A stretch of 64,000 nt of DNA from Candidatus Nanopelagicales bacterium. GTDB lineage: Bacteria; Actinomycetota; Actinomycetes; S36-B12. Both the position numbers and the translations under genes were made by a program. The stretch covers positions 1,013,256 through 1,077,255 of the forward strand of contig JAGYJJ010000004.1 of NCBI GenBank assembly GCA_018402235.1. The letters are read 5' to 3'. Under the pieces are notes generated by a model. It searched no databases. It was not told the DNA's origin and saw only the letters and a list, made by a program, of their open reading frames with translations. Below, in pieces: positions 27,558-35,750 of the stretch; position 1 is the stretch's first letter, and the number at the start of each line of letters is the position of its first letter.

Positions 27558-28316
27558 CTAAAGCGCCGACGCGCGCTGCGCGCCTAGCTCGATCGCTTGC
27601 CCGAACCACACTAGGTATTCGTCCACACTTCCGCCCTCGTACGCGCGAAGCGCGCGCACATACGAAGGACGCCCAAGATTCATCATCCCGGCTTCGGGAA
27701 CCGAGAACAACGACGGATCCACGCCGCGTGCGGCCAGCACCACCCGAACAACAGCGCGCCCCACCAAACCCGAACCCCACGCGAAAGGACGCGCACCTGC
27801 GAGTTCGGCGTGCGCGATTGCAGCCACCGCGAGTGCAGGCACTTCGGTGGAATCGGCCACCAGATCAGCGAGCAACGTGAGCCGCAACGCCGTGTTGTCC
27901 GGGGCCGGCCCGAGATTGAGTGGATCGTCGGGTGCTTCCCCGGCCGGGCGTGGGCGACCCAACTGCTCGGAAGTTACCTGTTCAAAGGCCACCACCGAAT
28001 GCAGCCGGGCCAATACCTGCAACGGAGCACTGGACCAGGTATCGACCACCGCGGGGACTTCGCCGGTGATGGCCTGCGCTGCTGCAAGCACCCGTCCCAT
28101 CGGTGAGTTTTCCGCAGCGGCAATATCCGCACCTTCCATTGCGGCGGAATCCCGCGATCCTTGGATCCTGGACGCCGCCGTGACCTCCGCTGCTGCAGCG
28201 CGAATATCCCGACGCCACAGCAATTCATCGATAGAGCCGCGCGCCGCGGCGAGGGACTCGGCAACTTCAGGTACCTGCGACCAACGCACAACGGCCTGCG
28301 CTAGTTGACCGGTCAC
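27558..28316 (-). CDS. Degenerate Fic-like protein (Rv3662c type)
   Basis: 252 aa, positional equivalent of Rv3662c. Helical, with AAMEGADIAAAENSPMGRVL and a C-terminal segment aligning with the Fic active site HxFx(D/E)GNGRxxR: ARPFAWGSGLVGRAVVRVVL (about residues 181-200). The catalytic His, the acidic residue, the Asn and the first Arg are all replaced, while Phe, the glycines and the last Arg remain. AMP transfer is therefore unlikely; the fold may be kept for binding. Its last ten codons include the right copy of the 23-base repeat, so the original C-terminus may have differed. Confidence 0.7.
   Translation of the reverse strand: MTGQLAQAVVRWSQVPEVAESLAAARGSIDELLWRRDIRAAAAEVTAASRIQGSRDSAAMEGADIAAAENSPMGRVLAAAQAITGEVPAVVDTWSSAPLQVLARLHSVVAFEQVTSEQLGRPRPAGEAPDDPLNLGPAPDNTALRLTLLADLVADSTEVPALAVAAIAHAELAGARPFAWGSGLVGRAVVRVVLAARGVDPSLFSVPEAGMMNLGRPSYVRALRAYEGGSVDEYLVWFGQAIELGAQRASAL
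27564..27586. repeat. 23-base direct repeat, right copy
   Basis: Identical to 26385-26407, same orientation. Encodes the C-terminal residues (LGAQRASA) of the Fic-like gene on the minus strand. See the left copy. Confidence 0.8.
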
Positions 28317-28412
28317 CTGACAACGCTAGCGGGGAGTCGTTACCCGATTTCCATCACGCTGAAACCGGTCATTTGGTTTAGTAGAGCCTCGTCATCCACT
28401 GAAGGGACCGCT

Positions 28413-30380
28413 GTGAGCCACGAGGCACTCGAGAACCTGCTCCACGAGGACAGGGTCTTCCCTCCGTCCAGTGAGTTCGCCGCCCAGGCGAACGCCACGG
28501 CAGCCATGTACGACCAGGCGGCACAGGATCGACTCGGGTTCTGGGCCGAGCAGGCTCGCTACCTGTCGTGGGCAACCGACTTCACCCAGGTGCTCGACTG
28601 GTCGAACGCGCCGTTCGCGAAATGGTTCGCCGATGGAACCCTCAACGTTGCATATAACTGTGTTGATCGGCACGTGGAGAACGGCTTCGGTAATCAGGTA
28701 GCGATCCGCTTCGAAGGAGAGCCGGGAGATCGACGAGACATCACCTACGCCGAACTCAAGGACGACGTTTGCCGCGCGGCCAACGCACTCACTGAGCTTG
28801 GCGTAACTGCCGGCGACCGCGTTGCCATCTACATGCCGATGATTCCCGAAGCAATCACAGCGATGCTCGCATGCGCGCGCATCGGTGCCGCGCACTCGGT
28901 CGTGTTTGCTGGATTCAGCGCCGAAGCCCTGCGCAGTCGGATCGACGACGCCCAGGCGGTACTCGTCATCACCGCCGATGGTCAAAACCGTCGTGGCTCG
29001 GCCATGCCGCTGAAGCCAGCCGTGGATGAAGCTGTTGCCGATACACCCAGTATCCGCAACGTCCTCGTGGTTCGTCGAACCGGTGGAGACGTGGAGTGGA
29101 ATGACGACCGCGACATCTGGTGGCACGAATTCGTTGATGAACAATCAGCCGATCACGAGCCGGAAGCTTTCGACGCCGAGCACCCGTTGTTCATCCTGTA
29201 CACCTCGGGCACCACGGGTAAGCCCAAGGGGATCTTGCACACAAGTGGTGGCTACTTAACCCAGGCCGCGTTCACTCACCGGAACGTCTTCGATCTCAAG
29301 CCCGATCAGGATGTTTACTGGTGCACGGCCGACATCGGTTGGGTGACCGGGCACTCGTACATCGTGTACGGGCCCTTGGCCAACCGCGTGACGCAGGTTG
29401 TCTATGAAGGCACACCCGATACCCCCAACAAGGACCGTTGGTGGGAAATCATCGAGCGCCACAAGGTGAGCCTCTTCTACACAGCACCCACTGCTATCCG
29501 CACCTTCATGAAGTGGGGCGATGAACTTCCCAAGTCCCACGATCTTTCATCACTACGCCTTCTTGGGTCCGTGGGTGAGCCAATAAATCCCGAGGCGTGG
29601 ATGTGGTACCGCGATGTGATCGGCGGGAACAACTGCCCGATCGTAGATACCTGGTGGCAGACCGAGACTGGCGCAATCATGATCAGTCCACTCCCAGGGG
29701 TGACCGGATGCAAGCCCGGCTCGGCCATGGGTGCACTGCCGGGAATCGGTATGGCGGTTGTCGACGACCAAGCAGTGCCCGTTGGTAACGGCGGCGGCGG
29801 CTACCTGGTTTTGACCGAGCCCTGGCCGGCGATGCTCCGCGGAATTTGGGGCGATCCAGAACGTTTCGTCGAGACGTACTGGTCTCGATTCCCGGGCATG
29901 TACTTCGCTGGCGACGGTGCCAAGTTGGACGACGACGGTGCCATCTGGTTACTCGGCCGGGTGGACGACGTCATGAATGTTTCGGGTCACCGCATCTCCA
30001 CCACCGAAGTGGAATCCGCCCTCGTCTCGCACGAAGCGGTAGCTGAGGCGGCCGTTGTCGGGGCAGCCGACGAGACAACGGGGCAGGGCATTGTGGCTTT
30101 TGTCATCCTGCGCGGTGGCGTGCCCGAGGAAACCGCCAAGGGTGAGCAACTCGTTCAGGATCTACGCAACCACGTGGCCCGCGAGATCGGTCCGATCGCA
30201 AAACCTCGGCAGATCATGGTGGTTGCAGAACTACCCAAGACTCGATCCGGCAAAATCATGCGTCGACTCCTTCGAGACGTGGCTGAACATCGCGACATGG
30301 GCGACGTCACAACACTGGCCGACCCCACAGTCATGAACCTGATCGCCTCCGGCCTCGAAACCAGCACAAGCGAGGACTAA
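28413..30380 (+). CDS. acs: Acetyl-CoA synthetase
   Basis: 655 aa from a GTG at 28413 with GAAGGGA upstream. Adenylate-forming enzyme: P-loop-like LYTSGTTGKPKGIL (about residues 263-276), STAETGDIYWCTADIGW-type region (VYWCTADIGWVTGHSY), VDTWWQTETG, and the C-terminal lysine in PKTRSGKIMRRLLRD that is acetylated to switch the enzyme off. Converts acetate, ATP and CoA to acetyl-CoA. Single gene, divergent from the Fic-like gene, convergent with a VOC-family gene. Equivalent of Rv3667. Confidence 0.96.
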   Translation: MSHEALENLLHEDRVFPPSSEFAAQANATAAMYDQAAQDRLGFWAEQARYLSWATDFTQVLDWSNAPFAKWFADGTLNVAYNCVDRHVENGFGNQVAIRFEGEPGDRRDITYAELKDDVCRAANALTELGVTAGDRVAIYMPMIPEAITAMLACARIGAAHSVVFAGFSAEALRSRIDDAQAVLVITADGQNRRGSAMPLKPAVDEAVADTPSIRNVLVVRRTGGDVEWNDDRDIWWHEFVDEQSADHEPEAFDAEHPLFILYTSGTTGKPKGILHTSGGYLTQAAFTHRNVFDLKPDQDVYWCTADIGWVTGHSYIVYGPLANRVTQVVYEGTPDTPNKDRWWEIIERHKVSLFYTAPTAIRTFMKWGDELPKSHDLSSLRLLGSVGEPINPEAWMWYRDVIGGNNCPIVDTWWQTETGAIMISPLPGVTGCKPGSAMGALPGIGMAVVDDQAVPVGNGGGGYLVLTEPWPAMLRGIWGDPERFVETYWSRFPGMYFAGDGAKLDDDGAIWLLGRVDDVMNVSGHRISTTEVESALVSHEAVAEAAVVGAADETTGQGIVAFVILRGGVPEETAKGEQLVQDLRNHVAREIGPIAKPRQIMVVAELPKTRSGKIMRRLLRDVAEHRDMGDVTTLADPTVMNLIASGLETSTSED

Positions 30381-30384
30381 AGGT

Positions 30385-30747
30385 TCACCCAGCACCTTGG
30401 ACTAGGCAGAGCACATTTCCTTCCGGATCCAAGCACCGTAGCCATGCCGAACCCGCCTCCACTATCGGTGCTGAGTCCATGCGACTGCCGCCAGATGCGA
30501 TCACGGTCGCCAAGGCGTCTTCGATGTCATTCACGTGCACGTCGATGTGAATCGGCGACTTACTCCCCGATGGAGCGTCGTTGACGGCCTGGAAAACCAG
30601 GCGGGGGCCTGCGCCGCTGGGGTGCGTGGCCGCCCAATAGCGATCATCCATCGGCTCGCTGTGGTCATACCCGAGCAGGGCTGTCCAAAACTGCGACATC
30701 CGCGCCAGGTCGCGGCAATCAATGGCCACGTCAATCCGGTTAATCAT
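30385..30747 (-). CDS. VOC-family (glyoxalase/bleomycin-resistance fold) protein
   Basis: 120 aa, two beta-alpha-beta-beta-beta modules: IDVAIDCRDLARMSQFWTAL at the start, SPIHIDVHVNDIEDALATVI in the second half, and the end DPEGNVLCLVQ, the usual closing signature of the family. Possible metal ligands are the early Asp/His, the His in PIHIDVHV and the C-terminal Glu. Substrate cannot be predicted; many such proteins are uncharacterised. Stop is four bases from the acs stop (convergent). Confidence 0.8.
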   Translation of the reverse strand: MINRIDVAIDCRDLARMSQFWTALLGYDHSEPMDDRYWAATHPSGAGPRLVFQAVNDAPSGSKSPIHIDVHVNDIEDALATVIASGGSRMDSAPIVEAGSAWLRCLDPEGNVLCLVQGAG

Positions 30748-30838
30748 GGGCCAGGACGCTAGTCGGTCGGACGAGCGTTGCCTAGCAGCGCTAACCTGCT
30801 CGGGATAGTCGCGCCCGAGTACCGATCACGGAGGAACC

Positions 30839-31240
30839 ATGGCCGCCCAACCAAGCCTGGGATCGCTCATCTCGAACGTCGTTCGCGACGCCAAGACGCT
30901 GCTTACTGCACAAGTAGCTCTCACGCGTTCTGAGGTACAAGCAACCGGACAACAGATTGCGGTTGTCTCAGTGTTCGGACTGATCGCCCTCGGGGCTCTT
31001 TCGATCGCTGGTCTCTTTGGCCTCGTGGCACTCGCGATGGGTTTTGTTGCTCTGGGCCTACCCGTATGGGCCGGCTTCCTGATCGTCACCGGGATCTTGG
31101 TACTGATTGCAGTGATCGCGGGGATCGTTGCGAAGGTCCGCTCGGGGAAGATCACCGGTTTGCATGTTGCCGAGCAGGAATGGAAGGCAACCTCAGAAGC
31201 TGTATCGCAGGCTATGGGACAGCCCGCACTCGGCAAGTAG
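30839..31240 (+). CDS. Phage-holin-superfamily / DUF1469 membrane protein
   Basis: 133 aa. N-terminal amphipathic helix (LGSLISNVVRDAKTLLTAQV), two long hydrophobic helices (about residues 43-70 and 76-103) separated by a short turn, and a C-terminal amphipathic helix. This is the actinobacterial Holin-X (DUF1469) pattern seen near acs in related genomes, not evidence of a prophage. Role unknown, probably membrane organisation or stress. Its TAG stop is directly followed in frame by the DUF309 gene. Confidence 0.8.
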   Translation: MAAQPSLGSLISNVVRDAKTLLTAQVALTRSEVQATGQQIAVVSVFGLIALGALSIAGLFGLVALAMGFVALGLPVWAGFLIVTGILVLIAVIAGIVAKVRSGKITGLHVAEQEWKATSEAVSQAMGQPALGK

Positions 31241-31258
31241 ACGAAAGCGAATCCCGCA

Positions 31259-31654
31259 CTGTCCGTCAGTAGTCAAAGACCACGAGATCGCCTCGGCCGA
31301 CCGCTGGCTATCGGCGATCCAGACGCCTTCCCCAACGTTCCCGAACGCAGTTTCATAAGTGCGATCGACTCCTGGAACGAGGCGATGGCATACCTCGAAC
31401 AAGAACTCCCCTTCCATGCGCATGAGGTTTTCGAACAGCGATGGAAGTCGTGTCCGCCAGATGAGCGCGATGCCTGGCAAGCGCTGGCACAGTGGGGAGC
31501 CGCGCTTACCCAGCAGGCGCGGGGGAACGTCATCGGCCAAGAGCGGCTCGCCATGCGCGCACGGGATCGACTCCTCGAGGCGCGTAAGAGTGGCTCAGTA
31601 CCCGAGGTGATCGATGTCGACCACGTGCTGATGTCGCTAGCGCAACTCACATGA
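31259..31654 (+). CDS. DUF309 family protein, start codon unclear
   Basis: The conserved domain is clear: FHAHEVFEQRWKSCPPDERD and LAQWGAALTQQARGN, the metal-binding-like DUF309 helices. The first ATG in frame (31385) falls inside the domain. The reading frame is open and family-like well upstream (RPRDRLGRP at 31274, NVPERSF at 31334), back to the holin stop at 31238-31240, but contains no ATG, GTG or TTG. A CTG at 31259 is the only near-cognate start. Either an unusual start is used or a base is wrong nearby. 131 aa as given. Function unknown. Overlaps the converging marP stop by 18 bases. Confidence 0.65.
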   Translation: MSVSSQRPRDRLGRPLAIGDPDAFPNVPERSFISAIDSWNEAMAYLEQELPFHAHEVFEQRWKSCPPDERDAWQALAQWGAALTQQARGNVIGQERLAMRARDRLLEARKSGSVPEVIDVDHVLMSLAQLT

Positions 31655-32827
31655 GCCGTTGGGCACCGCTCGATCGGCGGCACCGGCCGCATCGAGTGCG
31701 TACCGAATCTCATCCGCTGTGAGCGCATACGCGGTGTCCTGCTCCTCAAGACCCGATGCAAAGACCATTCCGTGCACCTCACCGAACTCGTCGGTGAGTG
31801 GTCCACCCGAATTCCCCTGTTGTACCGATCCTCGAAGTACGTAGATGTCGCGCTGAACCCCGGCTTTTCCGTAAATGGACTCTCCGCGCGCGTCAACGCG
31901 CGCTCGCACCCGAGCCGGCTCTGCGGAGAACCGTTCACCGCGGGGGTAACCGGCAATGACTGCGGCTTGGTTCGCCTGAAGGGCCGTCCTGGCCAAGCGA
32001 GCAGGGCGCGCTTCCAAGCCTCGCGTCCGCACCACAGCCACGTCGGTGTCGGGATCGAAGTAGACAACGGTTGCGCGCGCCGACGACTGACCTGGCCTGA
32101 CGCGAACAAGGAGGTCATCAACACCGGCCACAACATGGGCATTGGTCACCACCAATTCCGGACCTACGGCAAAGCCGGAACCCGAAACGATCGAATCGCA
32201 CGCAGGAGCGGTTCCCGACAAACGAACGGTCGAATCTCGAATCACTTGAACCGCCTCTTGGGCTGCCTGGGGTGCTGGTGCATCAACTTCCGGTCCAGGA
32301 ATGGGAGCCAAGCCAGCGAAAACCCGAGGAACAGCAGTGGAGCTCACTACATCGCCCAAGCCGTTGAAGGCCGTTCGTGCAGCATTGGGCAGTAGTGAGT
32401 CCATGGTGCCCAACACGATCGAACCATTCACCTGACGCGTGACCTCACTGCGCGGAAGGAACGCGACAACACTCGCGATCACCCACGCCACCAAGGCCAG
32501 CGCCAGAACATTGAGAACCGCCCCGCCAGCGTTGTCCACGAATTGGACTGGTTTCCAGGTGATGGACCCACGCAGCCGCCGCCCAAGAATGGAAAGAAGA
32601 ACCTGGCCGGCGAGCGCACTGATGAGAACACCGACGGCCACCGTGATGATCCGAGCAATGCCAGAGGAGATGAATCGCTCCACCACATCGGGCAGCCACA
32701 ACACGGCGAGCAGGCCGCCGCCCAAGAATCCAAGGAAGGACAAAGCTCCCGTTACGAATCCTTGGCGCCAGCCGACCAGCGCAAAAACCACGATCGAACC
32801 CAGCATCAGCCAATCAACGATGTTCAC
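31637..32827 (-). CDS. marP: MarP-like membrane serine protease with CvpA domain
   Basis: 396 aa from a GTG at 32827 overlapping the upstream stop as GTGA. Residues 1-165 are four membrane helices of the CvpA/colicin V type (GWRQGFVTGALSFLG). Residues about 200-396 are a trypsin-like domain: His in VVTNAHVVAGV, Asp in DPDTDVAVVRT, Ser in SVQQGNSGGPLTDEF. Two cysteines (APACDSI and GSCELR) match the disulfide that controls M. tuberculosis MarP (Rv3671c), required for acid and oxidative stress resistance. Acts in the periplasm. Confidence 0.92.
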   Translation of the reverse strand: MNIVDWLMLGSIVVFALVGWRQGFVTGALSFLGFLGGGLLAVLWLPDVVERFISSGIARIITVAVGVLISALAGQVLLSILGRRLRGSITWKPVQFVDNAGGAVLNVLALALVAWVIASVVAFLPRSEVTRQVNGSIVLGTMDSLLPNAARTAFNGLGDVVSSTAVPRVFAGLAPIPGPEVDAPAPQAAQEAVQVIRDSTVRLSGTAPACDSIVSGSGFAVGPELVVTNAHVVAGVDDLLVRVRPGQSSARATVVYFDPDTDVAVVRTRGLEARPARLARTALQANQAAVIAGYPRGERFSAEPARVRARVDARGESIYGKAGVQRDIYVLRGSVQQGNSGGPLTDEFGEVHGMVFASGLEEQDTAYALTADEIRYALDAAGAADRAVPNGSCELR

Positions 32828-33486
32828 CGCTCGATCGCCACCTCGCGGCGCACATCCCATGGCTGCGACCACCCGGATTTGTCCAGTAAAGAGTCGAGGA
32901 CCCCTGCAGTGAAGCCCCACACGAGCATGTTGTGCACCGTGAAGCCCGGTCCGCGATAGCCCGACGGATGGACCACCGTCACCCGATTGCTCGGTTCACA
33001 CAGTGCATCGATCGCAACCCGCTCAACTCGAGACACTTCCGATGGGTCCTTCACGCCGATGGGAACTTGCGGATCGATGTACCCGAGGACCGGCGACACC
33101 ACAAAATCGCTGACCGGAATCCACAGGTCAGGAAGGAGTCCGAAAACCTCCACGCTCGCGGGATCGACGCCTATTTCCTCGTGCGATTCACGTAGTGCAG
33201 CGGCTCGAACGTCGACGTCATGCGGTTCAACTGCACCACCGGGAAACGCAGGCTGCCCGGAGTGAATGGCATCACGTGGCGTGCTGGCACGTTCGATGAG
33301 GACGACGTCGCGGTCACTGCTGAACAAGATCAAAACGGCAGCGTGCCGGCCCTGGCCATCGACGGGTGCAAACCTCGTCACTTCCTCGGTGGTAACCGAC
33401 GGCACAACGTGGATCAGCGGACTGATCCACTCCGGCAGCGCCTGGATCCGGGAGTCATCTATGTGGCCTCGTCGTCGCCACATCAT
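32824..33486 (-). CDS. Nudix hydrolase, probable CoA pyrophosphatase
   Basis: 220 aa. Nudix box GGAVEPHDVDVRAAALRESHEEIGVD spans about residues 92-117; key residues Gly, Glu, Arg-Glu and Glu-Glu-x-Gly are all present. The preceding HSGQPAFPGG and the overall length fit the CoA-diphosphatase subgroup (Rv3672c position). Would hydrolyse CoA or related diphosphates. Start overlaps the TlpA stop (33483-33486) and stop overlaps the marP start, so tlpA-nudix-marP form one coupled operon. Confidence 0.88.
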   Translation of the reverse strand: MMWRRRGHIDDSRIQALPEWISPLIHVVPSVTTEEVTRFAPVDGQGRHAAVLILFSSDRDVVLIERASTPRDAIHSGQPAFPGGAVEPHDVDVRAAALRESHEEIGVDPASVEVFGLLPDLWIPVSDFVVSPVLGYIDPQVPIGVKDPSEVSRVERVAIDALCEPSNRVTVVHPSGYRGPGFTVHNMLVWGFTAGVLDSLLDKSGWSQPWDVRREVAIER

Positions 33487-34130
33487 CGACTGACGCCGAG
33501 ATACTGATCCAAAAGCGCGTTGAAGTACTCCGTACTGGGCAGCGCGCCATCGTGACGGCCCACGATCACGCCTTGTTCGTTGACGAAGAACGTGACCGGA
33601 GGTCCAGAGATGGCCAGTAGGCCGCGGATTTCGCCGGCTTGATCCACAACCGAGGGGAAATCTGCCTCAAAAGCCGCGAGCATCTCGAGTGCAGAAGCAT
33701 CCTGATCTTGGATATCGATGCCGAGGAACTGCACCTGTCCTCGCAGATCGGCAGCAGCCGAGGTGAGAATCGGCATCTCAGCTATACAGGGCGGGCACCA
33801 CGATGCCCAGACATTGACGACCATGGGCGTACCGCGAAGGGTCGACAGATCTACATCGGGTCCATAACCAAGGCACCGGTATGTGACAGATGGCAAACCG
33901 GGAATTGCTGCGTCGGGATTGGGAGTTCCCGGGGGACAGGGATCCAAGGCGGCTGCATCGATAAGCGGGAGCAAATCAGGATTCTTGGGTGCTGGCGAAG
34001 ATGGCGCGGAATCTTGCGATGCAGCAGGTTGGATATCGAGCGCATCCCCACCACCTACCGCGGCACCCGAACAGGCGGTAAGAATCAGAGCGCTCGCGAC
34101 AAGACCAGCAAGCGATGTTCTCCTTTGCAT
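33483..34130 (-). CDS. TlpA/ResA-like thioredoxin lipoprotein
   Basis: 215 aa from ATG at 34130 (a GTG at 34157 also gives a good signal). Lipoprotein signal with lipobox ALILTACSG. Thioredoxin fold with VNVWASWCPPCIAEMPIL, the redox CxxC, and the cis-Pro loop SGPPVTFFVN. An extra cysteine pair lies before the fold (DPCPPG and YRCLGYG). Extracytoplasmic thiol-disulfide role, perhaps cytochrome c or MarP maturation. Positional equivalent of Rv3673c. The endonuclease III gene that usually follows upstream (nth) is absent. Confidence 0.88.
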   Translation of the reverse strand: MQRRTSLAGLVASALILTACSGAAVGGGDALDIQPAASQDSAPSSPAPKNPDLLPLIDAAALDPCPPGTPNPDAAIPGLPSVTYRCLGYGPDVDLSTLRGTPMVVNVWASWCPPCIAEMPILTSAAADLRGQVQFLGIDIQDQDASALEMLAAFEADFPSVVDQAGEIRGLLAISGPPVTFFVNEQGVIVGRHDGALPSTEYFNALLDQYLGVSR

Positions 34131-34287
34131 CCGGCCCGGTGCCCCCTTCGACCACACGGCGGCACTACGAGCCACGACACCTGACCTCCTACCCATCCTC
34201 ACAGGGTATGCGCCGATCCGGTCCCTGCGCGCTCCGCTAGCCTGCACTCCGGGGTCGAGACCGACCGGGTGGACGAAGGGCTGGTTC

Positions 34288-34962
34288 GTGGACGACGTCT
34301 TGGCGGGTACTCCGCTCTTCTCTGCGCTAGACCTGCAAGGGGCTGAAGCCCTACGCGCATCGCTGCAGGAGATCCGCGTCGCCAAGGGCCAGGAGTTGTT
34401 CCGGGAGGGCGAACCTGGTGAGCACCTCTACTTGATTCTCGAGGGCAAGGTGAAATTGGGACACGGTTCACCCGATGGACGTGAATCCTTGATGGCAATT
34501 CTCGGTCCTGGGGAAATGTTCGGTGAGTTAAGTCTTTTTGACCCCGGGCTGCGCACTTCCACGGCAACCGCACTCACCGATGCCGCGGTTCTCGCCCTCG
34601 GCAACGAACAACTGATGCCACTACTTGAGGGACGCCCGGAAGTGGCCGCCGCTCTTTTGCAGGCACTCGCACGTCGACTTCGTCGGACCAATGAAGCCAT
34701 GGCGGACCTGGTGTTCTCGGATGTTCCTGGGCGAGTAGCCAAAGCGCTCATGGAACTCGGCGAGAAGTTCGGGACCCTCACACCTGAGGGCTTGCTCGTC
34801 ACCCACGACATGACCCAGGAGGAACTTGCTCAGCTGGTTGGAGCATCCCGGGAAACCGTCAACAAGGCACTCGCCGAATTCGGTCAGCGTGGATGGATCA
34901 AGCTCGAGTCACGTCAGGTGTTGATCACCGACGTCGAAAGACTCGGTAAGCGCGCGCGCTAA
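34288..34962 (+). CDS. crp: Crp/Fnr-family transcription regulator (cAMP receptor type)
   Basis: 224 aa from a GTG at 34288, matching the length of Rv3676 and GlxR. The N-terminal cyclic-nucleotide domain has FREGEPGEHLYLILEGKVKL and GPGEMFGELSLFDPGLRTSTA; GELS and the Arg-Thr-Ser/Ala segment are the cAMP-binding cassette. The C-terminal winged helix has MTQEELAQLVGASRETVNKA (about residues 174-193). Global regulator of carbon metabolism in this group. Divergent from tlpA, 157 bases apart; its stop overlaps the converging MBL gene by four bases. Confidence 0.93.
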   Translation: MDDVLAGTPLFSALDLQGAEALRASLQEIRVAKGQELFREGEPGEHLYLILEGKVKLGHGSPDGRESLMAILGPGEMFGELSLFDPGLRTSTATALTDAAVLALGNEQLMPLLEGRPEVAAALLQALARRLRRTNEAMADLVFSDVPGRVAKALMELGEKFGTLTPEGLLVTHDMTQEELAQLVGASRETVNKALAEFGQRGWIKLESRQVLITDVERLGKRAR

Positions 34963-35750
34963 CTCGATTCCGCTAAATACGCCAACTGGGCCATCACTGT
35001 GGCTTCGGCTGCCGGACGCACTTCCGGTGGGACATCGGCATAGACCAGATCCACGACCTCCCCTGCAGATGCGGCTCCGCCTGCAACGGCTGCTCTGACC
35101 TGCTCGAGGCGTTCGAGTCGGTGACGAAGGTAGTAGTCGACTACCCGCTGGGGATCGTCGATCACCGGACCGTGGCCAGGGAGCAGTTGGCGGATACCGG
35201 ATTCAGCACACATCCGAGACAAAGCCTGCAAACTGTCGAGGTATTCGCTCAGACGTCCATCGGGATGCGCAACGAGGGATGTTCCACGTCCAAGAACCGT
35301 GTCGCCCGTCAAGATCGCATCATCCAGCACGAAACAGACACTGTCCGAACTGTGGCCCGGAGTTGGTAGTACGCGAAGTTCCGCACCGCCAACGTCGATG
35401 CGATCGGAGTCGGCCAGTGTTCGCGAACTCCAGGATCGAACCGGCACGCTAAGGCGACGCGCAAGTTCGTCTGCCCCTTCGGAGTGATCTATGTGGCCGT
35501 GAGTAAGCACGATTGCAGCAACTCGCGACCGCCTTTCCTCGACCTCGGCCAAGATCGCAGCGTCGTGGCCACCACCCAAGGGACCTGGATCGATCACAAC
35601 GCAGGCACCACCTAACTCCCCCACGACCCAGGTGTTGGTTCCATCGAGTGTCCACGGGGAAGCATTCGGCGCGAGTACGCATGCAGCGAGCGCAGACACG
35701 GCCCCACCGGTCCAGGAGTTCGAATCACCCATCAAAAATCGACCGCTCAC
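34959..35750 (-). CDS. Metallo-beta-lactamase-fold hydrolase
   Basis: 263 aa. Binuclear zinc motif LTHGHIDHSEGA (about residues 83-94), further ligands in PTPGHSSDSVCF, LTGDTVL and LPGHGPVI. The start region LAPNASPWTLDGTNTWVVG is typical of the LACTB2-like group equivalent to Rv3677c. Human LACTB2 is an RNase, but the bacterial substrate is not known. Its start overlaps the upstream Nudix gene by four bases, placing it at the end of the DUF4177-RidA-Nudix-MBL operon. Confidence 0.88.
   Translation of the reverse strand: MSGRFLMGDSNSWTGGAVSALAACVLAPNASPWTLDGTNTWVVGELGGACVVIDPGPLGGGHDAAILAEVEERRSRVAAIVLTHGHIDHSEGADELARRLSVPVRSWSSRTLADSDRIDVGGAELRVLPTPGHSSDSVCFVLDDAILTGDTVLGRGTSLVAHPDGRLSEYLDSLQALSRMCAESGIRQLLPGHGPVIDDPQRVVDYYLRHRLERLEQVRAAVAGGAASAGEVVDLVYADVPPEVRPAAEATVMAQLAYLAESS

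Larger units (their letters stand above)
26408..27563. mobile_element. Candidate palindrome-bounded endonuclease cassette
   Basis: Between two identical 23-base direct repeats lie a 50-base imperfect palindrome, one gene (AbiEi/DUF559 endonuclease, minus strand) and a second nearly identical palindrome in the same orientation. The flanking genes are convergent and are direct neighbours in other actinobacteria (Rv3661/Rv3662c), so the cassette looks inserted. There is no transposase. The boundaries are inferred from the repeats; mobility is a hypothesis. Confidence 0.55.

Noticed and set aside
30839-31240. Prophage holin
   Set aside because: The holin-like fold is the DUF1469 type that sits beside acs in many actinobacteria; no other phage genes are near.
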